DNA from: Auanema rhodensis
Taxonomy: Eukaryota; Nematoda; Chromadorea; Rhabditida; Rhabditidae
Reading direction: 5' to 3'
DNA: 64,000 nucleotides
NCBI GenBank assembly: GCA_964057225.1
Contig: OZ059895.1
Span: 3,162,001 to 3,226,000 of the forward strand
Both the position numbers and the translations under genes were made by a program. How positions within the stretch are numbered: position 1 is the stretch's first letter; every line of letters starts with the position of its first letter. The notes below the pieces were generated by a model. The model worked only from the letters and a program-made list of their open reading frames with translations, made no database searches and was not told the origin of the DNA. Of this stretch, positions 48,220-61,588 are shown piece by piece.

Positions 48220-51200
48220 CTAGTAAAACATGCCCTTCAAAGCATCAGAACATGTGATCACATTCCAATTTTTTTGTATCTTTCTTGTAAAGATAGTAAT
48301 ATATCATATGTTGAACACTATGTTGGAAAGATTTTAATTCAGATTTTCGAACTTTTATTCAGTTTGTTTTTTAAACTTTGATTAAGAACTTTGATTTTTG
48401 TACACCCATAAATTATACGCAGCACAGGTTACCCTTAATTAATGAACTGACCGACTAATCAGACATGGATCTTTCCAAGTTCTGTTGCTTGAACGGATGT
48501 TTTCCTACGAAGGCTAGTAAAACATGCCCTTCAAAGCATCAGAACATGTGATCACATTCCAATATTTTTGTATCTATCTTGTAAAGATAGTAATATATCA
48601 TATGTTGAACACTATGTTGGAAAGATTTTAATTCAGATTTTCTAACTTTTATTCAGTTTGTTTTTTAAACTTTGATTAAGAACTTTGATTTTTGTACACC
48701 CATAAATTATACGCAGCACAGGTTACACTTAAATAATGAACTGACCGACTAATCAGACATGGATCTTTCCTAGTTCTGTTGCTTGAATGGATGTTTTTCT
48801 ACGTAGGCTAGTAAAACATGCCCTTCAAAGCATCAGAACATGTGATCACATTCCAATTTTTTTGTATCTATCTTGTAAAGATAGTAATATATCATATGTT
48901 GAACACTATGTTGGAAAGATTTTAATTCAGATTTACGAACTTTTATTCAGTTTGTTTTTTAAACTTTGATTAAGAACTTTGATTTTTGTACACCCATAAA
49001 TTATACGCAGCACAGGTTACCCTTAATTAATGAACTGACCGACTAATCAGACATGGATCTTTCCAAGTTCTGTTGCTTGAACGGATGTTTTCCTACGTAG
49101 GCTAGTAAAACATGCCCTTCAAAGCATCAGAACATGTGATCACATTCCAATTTTTTTGTATCTATCTTGTAAAGATAGTAATATATCATATGTTGAACAC
49201 TATGTTGGAAAGATTTTAATTCAGATTTTCTAACTTTTATTCAGTTTGTTTTTTAAACTTTGATTAAGAACTTTGATTTTTGTACACCCATAAATTATAC
49301 GCAGCACAGGTTACCCTTAATTAATGAACTGACCGACTAATCAGACATGGATCTTTCCAAGTTCTGTTGCTTGAACGGATGTTTTCCTACGAAGGCTAGT
49401 AAAACATGCCCTTCAAAGCATCAGAACATGTGATCACATTCCAATATTTTTGTATCTATCTTGTAAAGATAGTAATATATCATATGTTGAACACTATGTT
49501 GGAAAGATTTTAATTCAGATTTTCTAACTTTTATTCAGTTTGTTTTTTAAACTTTGATTAAGAACTTTGATTTTTGTACACCCATAAATTATACGCAGCA
49601 CAGGTTACACTTAAATAATGAACTGACCGACTAATCAGACATGGATCTTTCCTAGTTCTGTTGCTTGAATGGATGTTTTCCTACGTAGGCTAGTAAAACA
49701 TGCCCTTCAAAGCATCAGAACATGTGATCACATTCCAATTTTTTTGTATCTATCTTGTAAAGATAGTAATATATCATATGTTGAACACTATGTTGGAAAG
49801 ATTTTAATTCAGATTTACGAACTTTTATTCAGTTTGTTTTTTAAACTTTGATTAAGAACTTTGATTTTTGTACACCCATAAATTATACGCAGCACAGGTT
49901 ACCCTTAATTAATGAACTGACCGACTAATCAGACTTGGATCTTTCCAAGTTCTGTTGCTTGAACGGATGTTTTCCTACGTAGGCTAGTAAAACATGCCCT
50001 TCAAAGCATCAGAACATGTGATCACATTCCAATTTTTTTGTATCTATCTTGTAAAGATAGTAATATATCATATGTTGAACACTATGTTGGAAAGATTTTA
50101 ATTCAGATTTTCTAACTTTTATTCAGTTTGTTTTTTAAACTTTGATTAAGAACTTTGATTTTTGTACACCCATAAATTATACGCAGCACAGGTTACCCTT
50201 GAATAATGAACTGACCGACTAATCAGACATGGATCTTTCCTAGTTCTGTTGCTTGAATGGATGTTTTCCTACGTAGGCTAGTAAAACATGCCCTTCAAAG
50301 CATCAGAACATGTGATCACATTCCAATTTTTTTGTATCTATCTTGTAAAGATAGTAATATATCATATGTTGAACACTATGTTGGAAAGATTTTAATTCAG
50401 ATTTTCTAACTTTTATTCAGTTTGTTTTTTAAACTTTGATTAAGAACTTTGATTTTTGTACACCCATAAATTATACGCAGCACAGGTTACCCTTAAATAA
50501 TGAACTGACCGACTAATCAGACATGGATCTTTCCTAGTTCTGTTGCTTGAATGGATGTTTTCCTACGTAGGCTAGTAAAACATGCCCTTCAAAGCATCAG
50601 AACATGTGATCACATTCCAATTTTTTTGAAATCTATCTTGTAAAGATAGTAATATATCATATGTTGAACACTATGTTGGAAAGATTTTAATTCAGATTTT
50701 TTCAACTTTCACTCAGTTTGTTTTCTAAACTTTGATTAAGAACCTTGTTGTTTGTACACCCATAAAATATACGCAGCACAGGTTACCCTTAAATAATGAA
50801 CTGACCGTCTAATCAGACATGGATCTTCCCAAGTTCTGTTGCTTGAATGGATGTTTTCCTACGTAGGCTAGTAAAACATGCCCTTCAAAGCATCAGAACA
50901 TGTGATCACATTCCAATTTTTTTGTATCTATCTTGTAAAGATAGTAATATATCATATGTTGAACACTATGTTGGAAAGATTTTAATTCAGATTTTCTAAC
51001 TTTTATTCAGTTTGTTTTTTAAACTTTGATTAAGAACTTTGATTTTTGTACAATCATAAATTATACGCAGCACAGGTTACCCTTAAATAATGAACTGACC
51101 GACTAATCAGACATGGATCTTTCCTAGTTCTGTTGCTTGAATGGATGTTTTCCTACGTAGGCTAGTAAAACATGCCCTTCAAAGCATCAGAACATGTGAT

Positions 51201-51666
51201 CACATTCCAATTTTTTTGTATCTATCTTGTAAAGATAATAATATATCATATGTTGAACACTATGTTGGAAAGATTTTAATTCACATTTTTTCAACTTTCA
51301 CTCAATTTGTTTTCTAAACTTTGATTAAGAACTTTGATTTTTGTACACCCATAAATTATACGCAGCACAGGTTACCCTTGAATAATGAACTGACCGACTA
51401 ATCAGACATGGATCTTTCCTAGTTCTGTTGCTTGAATGGATGTTTTCCTACGTAGGCTAGTAAAACATGCCCTTCAAAGCATCAGAACATGTGATCACAT
51501 TCCAATTTTTTTGAAATCTATCTTGTAAAGATAGTAATAAACTTTGATTTTTGTACACCCATAAATTATACGCAGCACAGGTTACCCTTAAATAATGAAC
51601 TGACCGACTAATCAGACATGGATCTTTCCTAGTTCTGTTGCTTGAATGGATGTTTTCCTACGTAGG
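48220..51666 (+). repeat. Higher-order variant with F and no S209 (3447 bp)
   Basis: Order C-B-C2-B7-B-C2-B7-B7-F-B7-E-S210, starts 48220, 48514, 48808, 49102, 49396, 49690, 49984, 50278, 50572, 50868, 51162, 51457. The C2 copies here have 'gtaaag', not 'gtgaag', and are not followed by B3, so this stretch comes from the older 24-31 kb type of unit. Private changes: 'gtttttct' in the 48.8 kb copy and 'agacttgg' (49935). Confidence 0.92.
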
Positions 51667-53052
51667 CTAGTAAAACATGCCCTTCAAAGCATCAGAACAT
51701 GTGATCACATTCCAATTTTTTTGTATCTTTCTTGTAAAGATAGTAATATATCATATGTTGAACACTATGTTGGAAAGATTTTAATTCAGATTTTCGAACT
51801 TTTATTCAGTTTGTTTTTTAAACTTTGATTAAGAACTTTGATTTTTGTACACCCATAAATTATACGCAGCACAGGTTACCCTTAATTAATGAACTGACCG
51901 ACTAATCAGACATGGATCTTTCCAAGTTCTGTTGCTTGAACGGATGTTTTCCTACGAAGGCTAGTAAAACATGCCCTTCAAAGCATCAGAACATGTGATC
52001 ACATTCCAATATTTTTGTATCTATCTTGTAAAGATAGTAATATATCATATGTTGAACACTATGTTGGAAAGATTTTAATTCAGATTTTCTAACTTTTATT
52101 CAGTTTGTTTTTTAAACTTTGATTAAGAACTTTGATTTTTGTACACCCATAAATTATACGCAGCACAGGTTACACTTAAATAATGAACTGACCGACTAAT
52201 CAGACATGGATCTTTCCTAGTTCTGTTGCTTGAATGGATGTTTTCCTACGTAGGCTAGTAAAACATGCCCTTCAAAGCATCAGAACATGTGATCACATTC
52301 CAATTTTTTTGTATCTATCTTGTGAAGATAGTAATATATCATATGTTGAACACTATGTTGGAAAGATTTTAATTCAGATTTACGAACTTTTATTCAGTTT
52401 GTTTTTTAAACTTTGATTAAGAACTTTGATTTTTGTACACCCATAAATTATACGCAGCACAGGTTACCCTTAATTAATGAACTGACCGACTAATCAGACA
52501 TGGATCTTTCCAAGTTCTGTTGCTTGAACGGATGTTTTCCTACGTAGGCTAGTAAAACATGCCCTTCAAAGCATCAGAACATGTGATCACATTCCAATTT
52601 TTTTGTATCTATCTTGTAAAGATAGTAATATATCATATGTTGAACACTATGTTGGAAAGATTTTAATTCAGATTTTCTAACTTTTATTCAGTTTGTTTTC
52701 TAAACTTTGATTAAGAACTTTGATTTTTGTACACCCATAAATTATACGCAGCACAGGTTACCCTTGAATAATGAACTGACCGACTAATCAGACATGGATC
52801 TTTCCTAGTTCTGTTGCTTGAATGGATGTTTTCCTACGTAGGCTAGTAAAACATGCCCTTCAAAGCATCAGAACATGTGATCACATTCCAATTTTTTTGA
52901 AATCTATCTTGTAAAGATAGTAATAAACTTTGATTTTTGTACACCCATAAATTATACGCAGCACAGGTTACCCTTGAATAATGAACTGACCGACTAATCA
53001 GACATGGATCTTTCCTAGTTCTGTTGCTTGAATGGATGTTTTCCTACGTAGG

Positions 53053-53347
53053 CTAGTAAAACATGCCCTTCAAAGCATCAGAACATGTGATCACATTCCA
53101 ATTTTTTTGTATCTATCTTGTAAAGATAATAATATATCATATGTTGAACACTATGTTGGAAAGATTTTAATTCACATTTTTTCAACTTTCACTCAATTTG
53201 TTTTTTAAACTTTGATTAAGAACTTTGATTTTTGTACACCCATAAATTATACGCAGCACAGGTTACCCTTAAATAATGAACTGACCGACTAATCAGACAT
53301 GGATCTTTCCTAGTTCTGTTGCTTGAATGGATGTTTTCCTACGTAGG
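53053..53347 (+). repeat. Hybrid E/B7 monomer
   Basis: The head and middle are class E ('gataat', 'ttcacatttttt', 'cactcaat'), but the rest reads 'gttttttaaac' and 'cccttaaat', as in the B7 copies that normally precede F. The switch lies between 'caatttg' and 'ttttttaaac', about 53198-53210. It is followed directly by F at 53348, which fits a B7-type tail. Confidence 0.85.
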
Positions 53348-54147
53348 CTAGTAAAACATGCCCTTCAAAGCATCAGAACATGTGATCACATTCCAATTTT
53401 TTTGAAATCTATCTTGTAAAGATAGTAATATATCATATGTTGAACACTATGTTGGAAAGATTTTAATTCAGATTTTTTCAACTTTCACTCAGTTTGTTTT
53501 CTAAACTTTGATTAAGAACCTTGTTGTTTGTACACCCATAAAATATACGCAGCACAGGTTACCCTTAAATAATGAACTGACCGTCTAATCAGACATGGAT
53601 CTTCCCAAGTTCTGTTGCTTGAATGGATGTTTTCCTACGTAGGCTAGTAAAACATGCCCTTCAAAGCATCAGAACATGTGATCACATTCCAATTTTTTTG
53701 TATCTATCTTATAAAGATAGTAATATATCATATGTTGAACACTATGTTGAAAAGATTTTAATTCAGATTTTCTAACTTTTATTCAGTTTGTTTTTTAAAC
53801 TTTGATTAAGAACTTTGATTTTTGTACACCCATAAATTATACGCAGCACAGGTTACCCTTAAATAATGAACTGACCGACTAATCAGACATGGATCTTTCC
53901 TAGTTCTGTTGCTTGAATGGATGTTTTCCTACGTAGGCTAGTAAAACATGCCCTTCAAAGCATCAGAACATGTGATCACATTCCAATTTTTTTGAAATCT
54001 ATCTTGTAAAGATAGTAATAAACTTTGATTTTTGTACACCCATAAATTATACGCAGCACAGGTTACCCTTAAATAATGAACTGACCGACTAATCAGACAT
54101 GGATCTTTCCAAGTTCTGTTGCTTGAACGGATGTTTTCCTACGTAGG

Positions 54148-54442
54148 CTAGTAAAACATGCCCTTCAAAGCATCAGAACATGTGACCACATTCCAATTTT
54201 TTTGTATCTATCTTGTAAAGATAATAATATATCATATGTTGAACACTATGTTGGAAAGATTTTAATTCACATTTTTTCAACTTTCACTCAATTTGTTTTC
54301 TAAACTTTGATTAAGAACTTTGATTTTTGTACACCCATAAATTATACGCAGCACAGGTTACCCTTAATTAATGAACTGACCGACTAATCAGACATGGATC
54401 TTTCCAAGTTCTGTTGCTTGAACGGATGTTTTCCTACGTAGG
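54148..54442 (+). repeat. Hybrid E/C2 monomer
   Basis: The E part ('gaccacat', 'gataat', 'gttttctaaac') is joined to a C2-type tail ('cccttaattaatg', 'ccaag', 'gaacgg', 'gtagg'). The last E-specific base is at 54300; from 54301 the sequence matches 48960 onward. The crossover therefore lies between 54301 and the tail marks near 54367. Confidence 0.86.
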
Positions 54443-57007
54443 CTAGTAAAACATGCCCTTCAAAGCATCAGAACATGTGATCACATTCCAATTTTTTTGT
54501 ATCTATCTTGTAAAGATAGTAATATATCATATGTTGAACACTATGTTGGAAAGATTTTAATTCAGATTTTCTAACTTTTATTCAGTTTGTTTTTTAAACT
54601 TTGATTAAGAACTTTGATTTTTGTACACCCATAAATTATACGCAGCACAGGTTACCCTTAATTAATGAACTGACCGACTAATCAGACATGGATCTTTCCA
54701 AGTTCTGTTGCTTGAACGGATGTTTTCCTACGAAGGCTAGTAAAACATGCCCTTCAAAGCATCAGAACATGTGATCACATTCCAATATTTTTGTATCTAT
54801 CTTGTAAAGATAGTAATATATCATATGTTGAACACTATGTTGGAAAGATTTTAATTCAGATTTTCTAACTTTTATTCAGTTTGTTTTTTAAACTTTGATT
54901 AAGAACTTTGATTTTTGTACACCCATAAATTATACGCAGCACAGGTTACACTTAAATAATGAACTGACCGACTAATCAGACATGGATCTTTCCTAGTTCT
55001 GTTGCTTGAATGGATGTTTTCCTACGTAGGCTAGTAAAACATGCCCTTCAAAGCATCAGAACATGTGATCACATTCCAATTTTTTTGTATCTATCTTGTA
55101 AAGATAGTAATATATCATATGTTGAACACTATGTTGGAAAGATTTTAATTCAGATTTACGAACTTTTATTCAGTTTGTTTTTTAAACTTTGATTAAGAAC
55201 TTTGATTTTTGTACACCCATAAATTATACGCAGCACAGGTTACCCTTAATTAATGAACTGACCGACTAATCAGACATGGATCTTTCCAAGTTCTGTTGCT
55301 TGAACGGATGTTTTCCTACATAGGCTAGTAAAACATGCCCTTCAAAGCATCAGAACATGTGATCACATTCCAATTTTTTTGTATCTATCTTGTAAAGATA
55401 GTAATATATCATATGTTGAACACTATGTTGGAAAGATTTTAATTCAGATTTTCTAACTTTTATTCAGTTTGTTTTTTAAACTTTGATTAAGAACTTTGAT
55501 TTTTGTACACCCATAAATTATACGCAGCACAGGTTACCCTTGAATAATGAACTGACCGACTAATCAGACATGGATCTTTCCTAGTTCTGTTGCTTGAATG
55601 GATGTTTTCCTACGTAGGCTAGTAAAACATGCCCTTCAAAGCATCAGAACATGTGATCACATTCCAATTTTTTTGTATCTATCTTGTAAAGATAGTAATA
55701 TATCATATGTTGAACACTATGTTGGAAAGATTTTAATTCAGATTTTCTAACTTTTATTCAGTTTGTTTTTTAAACTTTGATTAAGAACTTTGATTTTTGT
55801 ACACCCATAAATTATACGCAGCACAGGTTACCCTTAAATAATGAACTGACCGACTAATCAGACATGGATCTTTCCTAGTTCTGTTGCTTGAATGGATGTT
55901 TTCCTACGTAGGCTAGTAAAACATGCCCTTCAAAGCATCAGAACATGTGATCACATTCCAATTTTTTTGAAATCTATCTTGTAAAGATAGTAATATATCA
56001 TATGTTGAACACTATGTTGGAAAGATTTTAATTCAGATTTTTTCAACTTTCACTCAGTTTGTTTTCTAAACTTTGATTAAGAACCTTGTTGTTTGTACAC
56101 CCATAAAATATACGCAGCACAGGTTACCCTTAAATAATGAACTGACCGTCTAATCAGACATGGATCTTCCCAAGTTCTGTTGCTTGAATGGATGTTTTCC
56201 TACGTAGGCTAGTAAAACATGCCCTTCAAAGCATCAGAACATGTGATCACATTCCAATTTTTTTGTATCTATCTTGTAAAGATAGTAATATATCATATGT
56301 TGAACACTATGTTGGAAAGATTTTAATTCAGATTTTCTAACTTTTATTCAGTTTGTTTTTTAAACTTTGATTAAGAACTTTGATTTTTGTACAATCATAA
56401 ATTATACGCAGCACAGGTTACCCTTAAATAATGAACTGACCGACTAATCAGACATGGATCTTTCCTAGTTCTGTTGCTTGAATGGATGTTTTCCTACGTA
56501 GGCTAGTAAAACATGCCCTTCAAAGCATCAGAACATGTGATCACATTCCAATTTTTTTGTATCTATCTTGTAAAGATAATAATATATCATATGTTGAACA
56601 CTATGTTGGAAAGATTTTAATTCACATTTTTTCAACTTTCACTCAATTTGTTTTCTAAACTTTGATTAAGAACTTTGATTTTTGTACACCCATAAATTAT
56701 ACGCAGCACAGGTTACCCTTGAATAATGAACTGACCGACTAATCAGACATGGATCTTTCCTAGTTCTGTTGCTTGAATGGATGTTTTCCTACGTAGGCTA
56801 GTAAAACATGCCCTTCAAAGCATCAGAACATGTGATCACATTCCAATTTTTTTGAAATCTATCTTGTAAAGATAGTAATAAACTTTGATTTTTGTACACC
56901 CATAAATTATACGCAGCACAGGTTACCCTTAAATAATGAACTGACCGACTAATCAGACATGGATCTTTCCTAGTTCTGTTGCTTGAATGGATGTTTTCCT
57001 ACGTAGG

Positions 57008-60000
57008 CTAGTAAAACATGCCCTTCAAAGCATCAGAACATGTGATCACATTCCAATTTTTTTGTATCTTTCTTGTAAAGATAGTAATATATCATATGTT
57101 GAACACTATGTTGGAAAGATTTTAATTCAGATTTTCGAACTTTTATTCAGTTTGTTTTTTAAACTTTGATTAAGAACTTTGATTTTTGTACACCCATAAA
57201 TTATACGCAGCACAGGTTACCCTTAATTAATGAACTGACCGACTAATCAGACATGGATCTTTCCAAGTTCTGTTGCTTGAACGGATGTTTTCCTACGAAG
57301 GCTAGTAAAACATGCCCTTCAAAGCATCAGAACATGTGATCACATTCCAATATTTTTGTATCTATCTTGTAAAGATAGTAATATATCATATGTTGAACAC
57401 TATGTTGGAAAGATTTTAATTCAGATTTTCTAACTTTTATTCAGTTTGTTTTTTAAACTTTGATTAAGAACTTTGATTTTTGTACACCCATAAATTATAC
57501 GCAGCACAGGTTACACTTAAATAATGAACTGACCGACTAATCAGACATGGATCTTTCCTAGTTCTGTTGCTTGAATGGATGTTTTCCTACGTAGGCTAGT
57601 AAAACATGCCCTTCAAAGCATCAGAACATGTGATCACATTCCAATTTTTTTGTATCTATCTTGTGAAGATAGTAATATATCATATGTTGAACACTATGTT
57701 GGAAAGATTTTAATTCAGATTTACGAACTTTTATTCAGTTTGTTTTTTAAACTTTGATTAAGAACTTTGATTTTTGTACACCCATAAATTATACGCAGCA
57801 CAGGTTACCCTTAATTAATGAACTGACCGACTAATCAGACATGGATCTTTCCAAGTTCTGTTGCTTGAACGGATGTTTTCCTACGTAGGCTAGTAAAACA
57901 TGCCCTTCAAAGCATCAGAACATGTGATCACATTCCAATTTTTTTGTATCTATCTTGTAAAGATAGTAATATATCATATGTTGAACACTATGTTGGAAAG
58001 ATTTTAATTCAGATTTTCTAACTTTTATTCAGTTTGTTTTCTAAACTTTGATTAAGAACTTTGATTTTTGTACACCCATAAATTATACGCAGCACAGGTT
58101 ACCCTTGAATAATGAACTGACCGACTAATCAGACATGGATCTTTCCTAGTTCTGTTGCTTGAATGGATGTTTTCCTACGTAGGCTAGTAAAACATGCCCT
58201 TCAAAGCATCAGAACATGTGATCACATTCCAATTTTTTTGAAATCTATCTTGTAAAGATAGTAATAAACTTTGATTTTTGTACACCCATAAATTATACGC
58301 AGCACAGGTTACCCTTAAATAATGAACTGACCGACTAATCAGACATGGATCTTTCCTAGTTCTGTTGCTTGAATGGATGTTTTCCTACGTAGGCTAGTAA
58401 AACATGCCCTTCAAAGCATCAGAACATGTGATCACATTCCAATTTTTTTGTATCTATCTTGTAAAGATAATAATATATCATATGTTGAACACTATGTTGG
58501 AAAGATTTTAATTCACATTTTTTCAACTTTCACTCAATTTGTTTTCTAAACTTTGATTAAGAACTTTGATTTTTGTACACCCATAAATTATACGCAGCAC
58601 AGGTTACTCTTGAATAATGAACTGACCGACTAATCAGACATGGATCTTTCCTAGTTCTGTTGCTTGAATGGATGTTTTCCTACGTAGGCTAGTAAAACAT
58701 GCCCTTCAAAGCATCAGAACATGTGATCACATTCCAATTTTTTTGTATCTATCTTGTAAAGATAGTAATAAACTTTGATTTTTGTACACCCATAAATTAT
58801 ACGCAGCACAGGTTACCCTTAAATAATGAACTGACCGACTAATCAGACATGGATCTTTCCTAGTTCTGTTGCTTGAATGGATGTTTTCCTACGTAGGCTA
58901 GTAAAACATGCCCTTCAAAGCATCAGAACATGTGACCACATTCCAATTTTTTTGTATCTATCTTGTAAAGATAATAATATATCATATGTTGAACACAATG
59001 TTGGAAAGATTTTAATTCACATTTTTTCAACTTTCACTCAATTTGTTTTCTAAACTTTGATTAAGAACTTTGATTTTTGTACACCCATAAATTATACGCA
59101 GCACAGGTTACCCTTGAATAATGAACTGACCGACTAATCAGACATGGATCTTTCCTAGTTCTGTTGCTTGAATGGATGTTTTCCTACGTAGGCTAGTAAA
59201 ACATGCCCTTCAAAGCATCAGAACATGTGATCACATTCCAATTTTTTTGTATCTATCTTGTAAAGATAGTAATAAACTTTGATTTTTGTACACCCATAAA
59301 TTATACGCAGCACAGGTTACCCTTAAATAATGAACTGACCGTCTAATCAGACATGGATCTTCCCAAGTTCTGTTGCTTGAATGGATGTTTTCCTACGTAG
59401 GCTAGTAAAACATGCCCTTCAAAGCATCAGAACATGTGATCACATTCCAATTTTTTTGTATCTATCTTGTAAAGATAGTAATATATCATATGTTGAACAC
59501 TATGTTGGAAAGATTTTAATTCAGATTTTCTAACTTTTATTCAGTTTGTTTTTTAAACTTTGATTAAGAACTTTGATTTTTGTACAATCATAAATTATAC
59601 GCAGCACAGGTTACCCTTAAATAATGAACTGACCGACTAATCAGACATGGATCTTTCCTAGTTCTGTTGCTTGAACGGATGTTTTCCTACGAAGGCTAGT
59701 AAAACATGCCCTTCAAAGCATCAGAACATGTGATCACATTCCAATTTTTTTGTATCTATCTTGTAAAGATAGTAATATATCATATGTTGAACACTATGTT
59801 GGAAAGATTTTAATTCAGATTTTCTAACTTTTATTCAGTTTGTTTTTTAAACTTTGATTAAGAACTTTGATTTTTGTACAATCATAAATTATACGCAGCA
59901 CAGGTTACCCTTAAATAATGAACTGACCGACTAATCAGACATGGATCTTTCCTAGTTCTGTTGCTTGAATGGATGTTTTCCTACGTAGGCTAGTAAAACA

Positions 60001-61588
60001 TGCCCTTCAAAGCATCAGAACATGTGATCACATTCCAATTTTTTTGAAATCTATCTTGTAAAGATAGTAATATATCATATGTTGAACACTATGTTGGAAA
60101 GATTTTAATTCAGATTTTTTCAACTTTCACTCAGTTTGTTTTCTAAACTTTGATTAAGAACCTTGTTGTTTGTACACCCATAAAATATACGCAGCACAGG
60201 TTACCCTTAAATAATGAACTGACCGTCTAATCAGACATGGATCTTCCCAAGTTCTGTTGCTTGAATGGATGTTTTCCTACGTAGGCTAGTAAAACATGCC
60301 CTTCAAAGCATCAGAACATGTGATCACATTCCAATTTTTTTGTATCTATCTTGTAAAGATAGTAATATATCATATGTTGAACACTATGTTGGAAAGATTT
60401 TAATTCAGATTTTCTAACTTTTATTCAGTTTGTTTTTTAAACTTTGATTAAGAACTTTGATTTTTGTACAATCATAAATTATACGCAGCACAGGTTACCC
60501 TTAAATAATGAACTGACCGACTAATCAGACATGGATCTTTCCTAGTTCTGTTGCTTGAATGGATGTTTTCCTACGTAGGCTAGTAAAACATGCCCTTCAA
60601 AGCATCAGAACATGTGATCACATTCCAATTTTTTTGTATCTATCTTGTAAAGATAATAATATATCATATGTTGAACACTATGTTGGAAAGATTTTAATTC
60701 ACATTTTTTCAACTTTCACTCAATTTGTTTTCTAAACTTTGATTAAGAACTTTGATTTTTGTACACCCATAAATTATACGCAGCACAGGTTACCCTTGAA
60801 TAATGAACTGACCGACTAATCAGACATGGATCTTTCCTAGTTCTGTTGCTTGAATGGATGTTTTCCTACGTAGGCTAGTAAAACATGCCCTTCAAAGCAT
60901 CAGAACATGTGATCACATTCCAATTTTTTTGTATCTATCTTGTAAAGATAGTAATAAACTTTGATTTTTGTACACCCATAAATTATACGCAGCACAGGTT
61001 ACCCTTAAATAATGAACTGACCGACTAATCAGACATGGATCTTTCCTAGTTCTGTTGCTTGAATGGATGTTTTCCTACGTAGGCTAGTAAAACATGCCCT
61101 TCAAAGCATCAGAACATGTGACCACATTCCAATTTTTTTGTATCTATCTTGTAAAGATAATAATATATCATATGTTGAACACAATGTTGGAAAGATTTTA
61201 ATTCACATTTTTTCAACTTTCACTCAATTTGTTTTCTAAACTTTGATTAAGAACTTTGATTTTTGTACACCCATAAATTATACGCAGCACAGGTTACCCT
61301 TGAATAATGAACTGACCGACTAATCAGACATGGATCTTTCCTAGTTCTGTTGCTTGAATGGATGTTTTCCTACGTAGGCTAGTAAAACATGCCCTTCAAA
61401 GCATCAGAACATGTGATCACATTCCAATTTTTTTGAAATCTATCTTGTAAAGATAGTAATAAACTTTGATTTTTGTACACCCATAAATTATACGCAGCAC
61501 AGGTTACCCTTAAATAATGAACTGACCGACTAATCAGACATGGATCTTTCCTAGTTCTGTTGCTTGAATGGATGTTTTCCTACGTAGG
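57008..61588 (+). repeat. Higher-order variant with two hybrid copies (4581 bp)
   Basis: Order C-B-C2-B3-S210-E-S209-E-S209-B7-B7-F-B7-E-S209-E-S210, starts 57008, 57302, 57596, 57890, 58184, 58394, 58689, 58898, 59193, 59402, 59696, 59990, 60286, 60580, 60875, 61084, 61379. The first eight positions follow the base unit. The S209 at 59193 has an F tail, and the B7 at 59402 has a recombinant tail. Three B7 copies have 'acaatcat'. Confidence 0.92.
59193..59401 (+). repeat. Hybrid S209/F monomer
   Basis: The head is S209, but the tail has 'gaccgtct' and 'atcttccc', marks otherwise restricted to class F. The next monomer has 'acaatcat', as copies after F do. The crossover lies between the deletion junction and 'gaccgtct' (about 59272-59342). 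F-specific 'aaccttgttg' and 'cataaaatat' are absent, so the switch is downstream of those sites. Confidence 0.9.

Larger units (their letters stand above)
51667..57007 (+). repeat. Longest higher-order variant (5341 bp), composite
   Basis: Order C-B-C2-B3-S210-E-F-B7-S210-E-B7-B-C2-B7-B7-F-B7-E-S210, starts 51667, 51961, 52255, 52549, 52843, 53053, 53348, 53644, 53938, 54148, 54443, 54737, 55031, 55325, 55619, 55913, 56209, 56503, 56798. It contains two hybrid E copies (53053 and 54148) at which unit types switch. The right part repeats the previous unit: 48960-52975 matches 54301-58316, about 4.0 kb at offset 5341. Confidence 0.92.

Noticed and set aside
36582-48563. The large duplications as certain biological events
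   Set aside because: Not rejected as observations, but an assembly fold or misjoin in a 64-kb array with no unique anchor cannot be excluded from the sequence alone; spanning long reads would decide.
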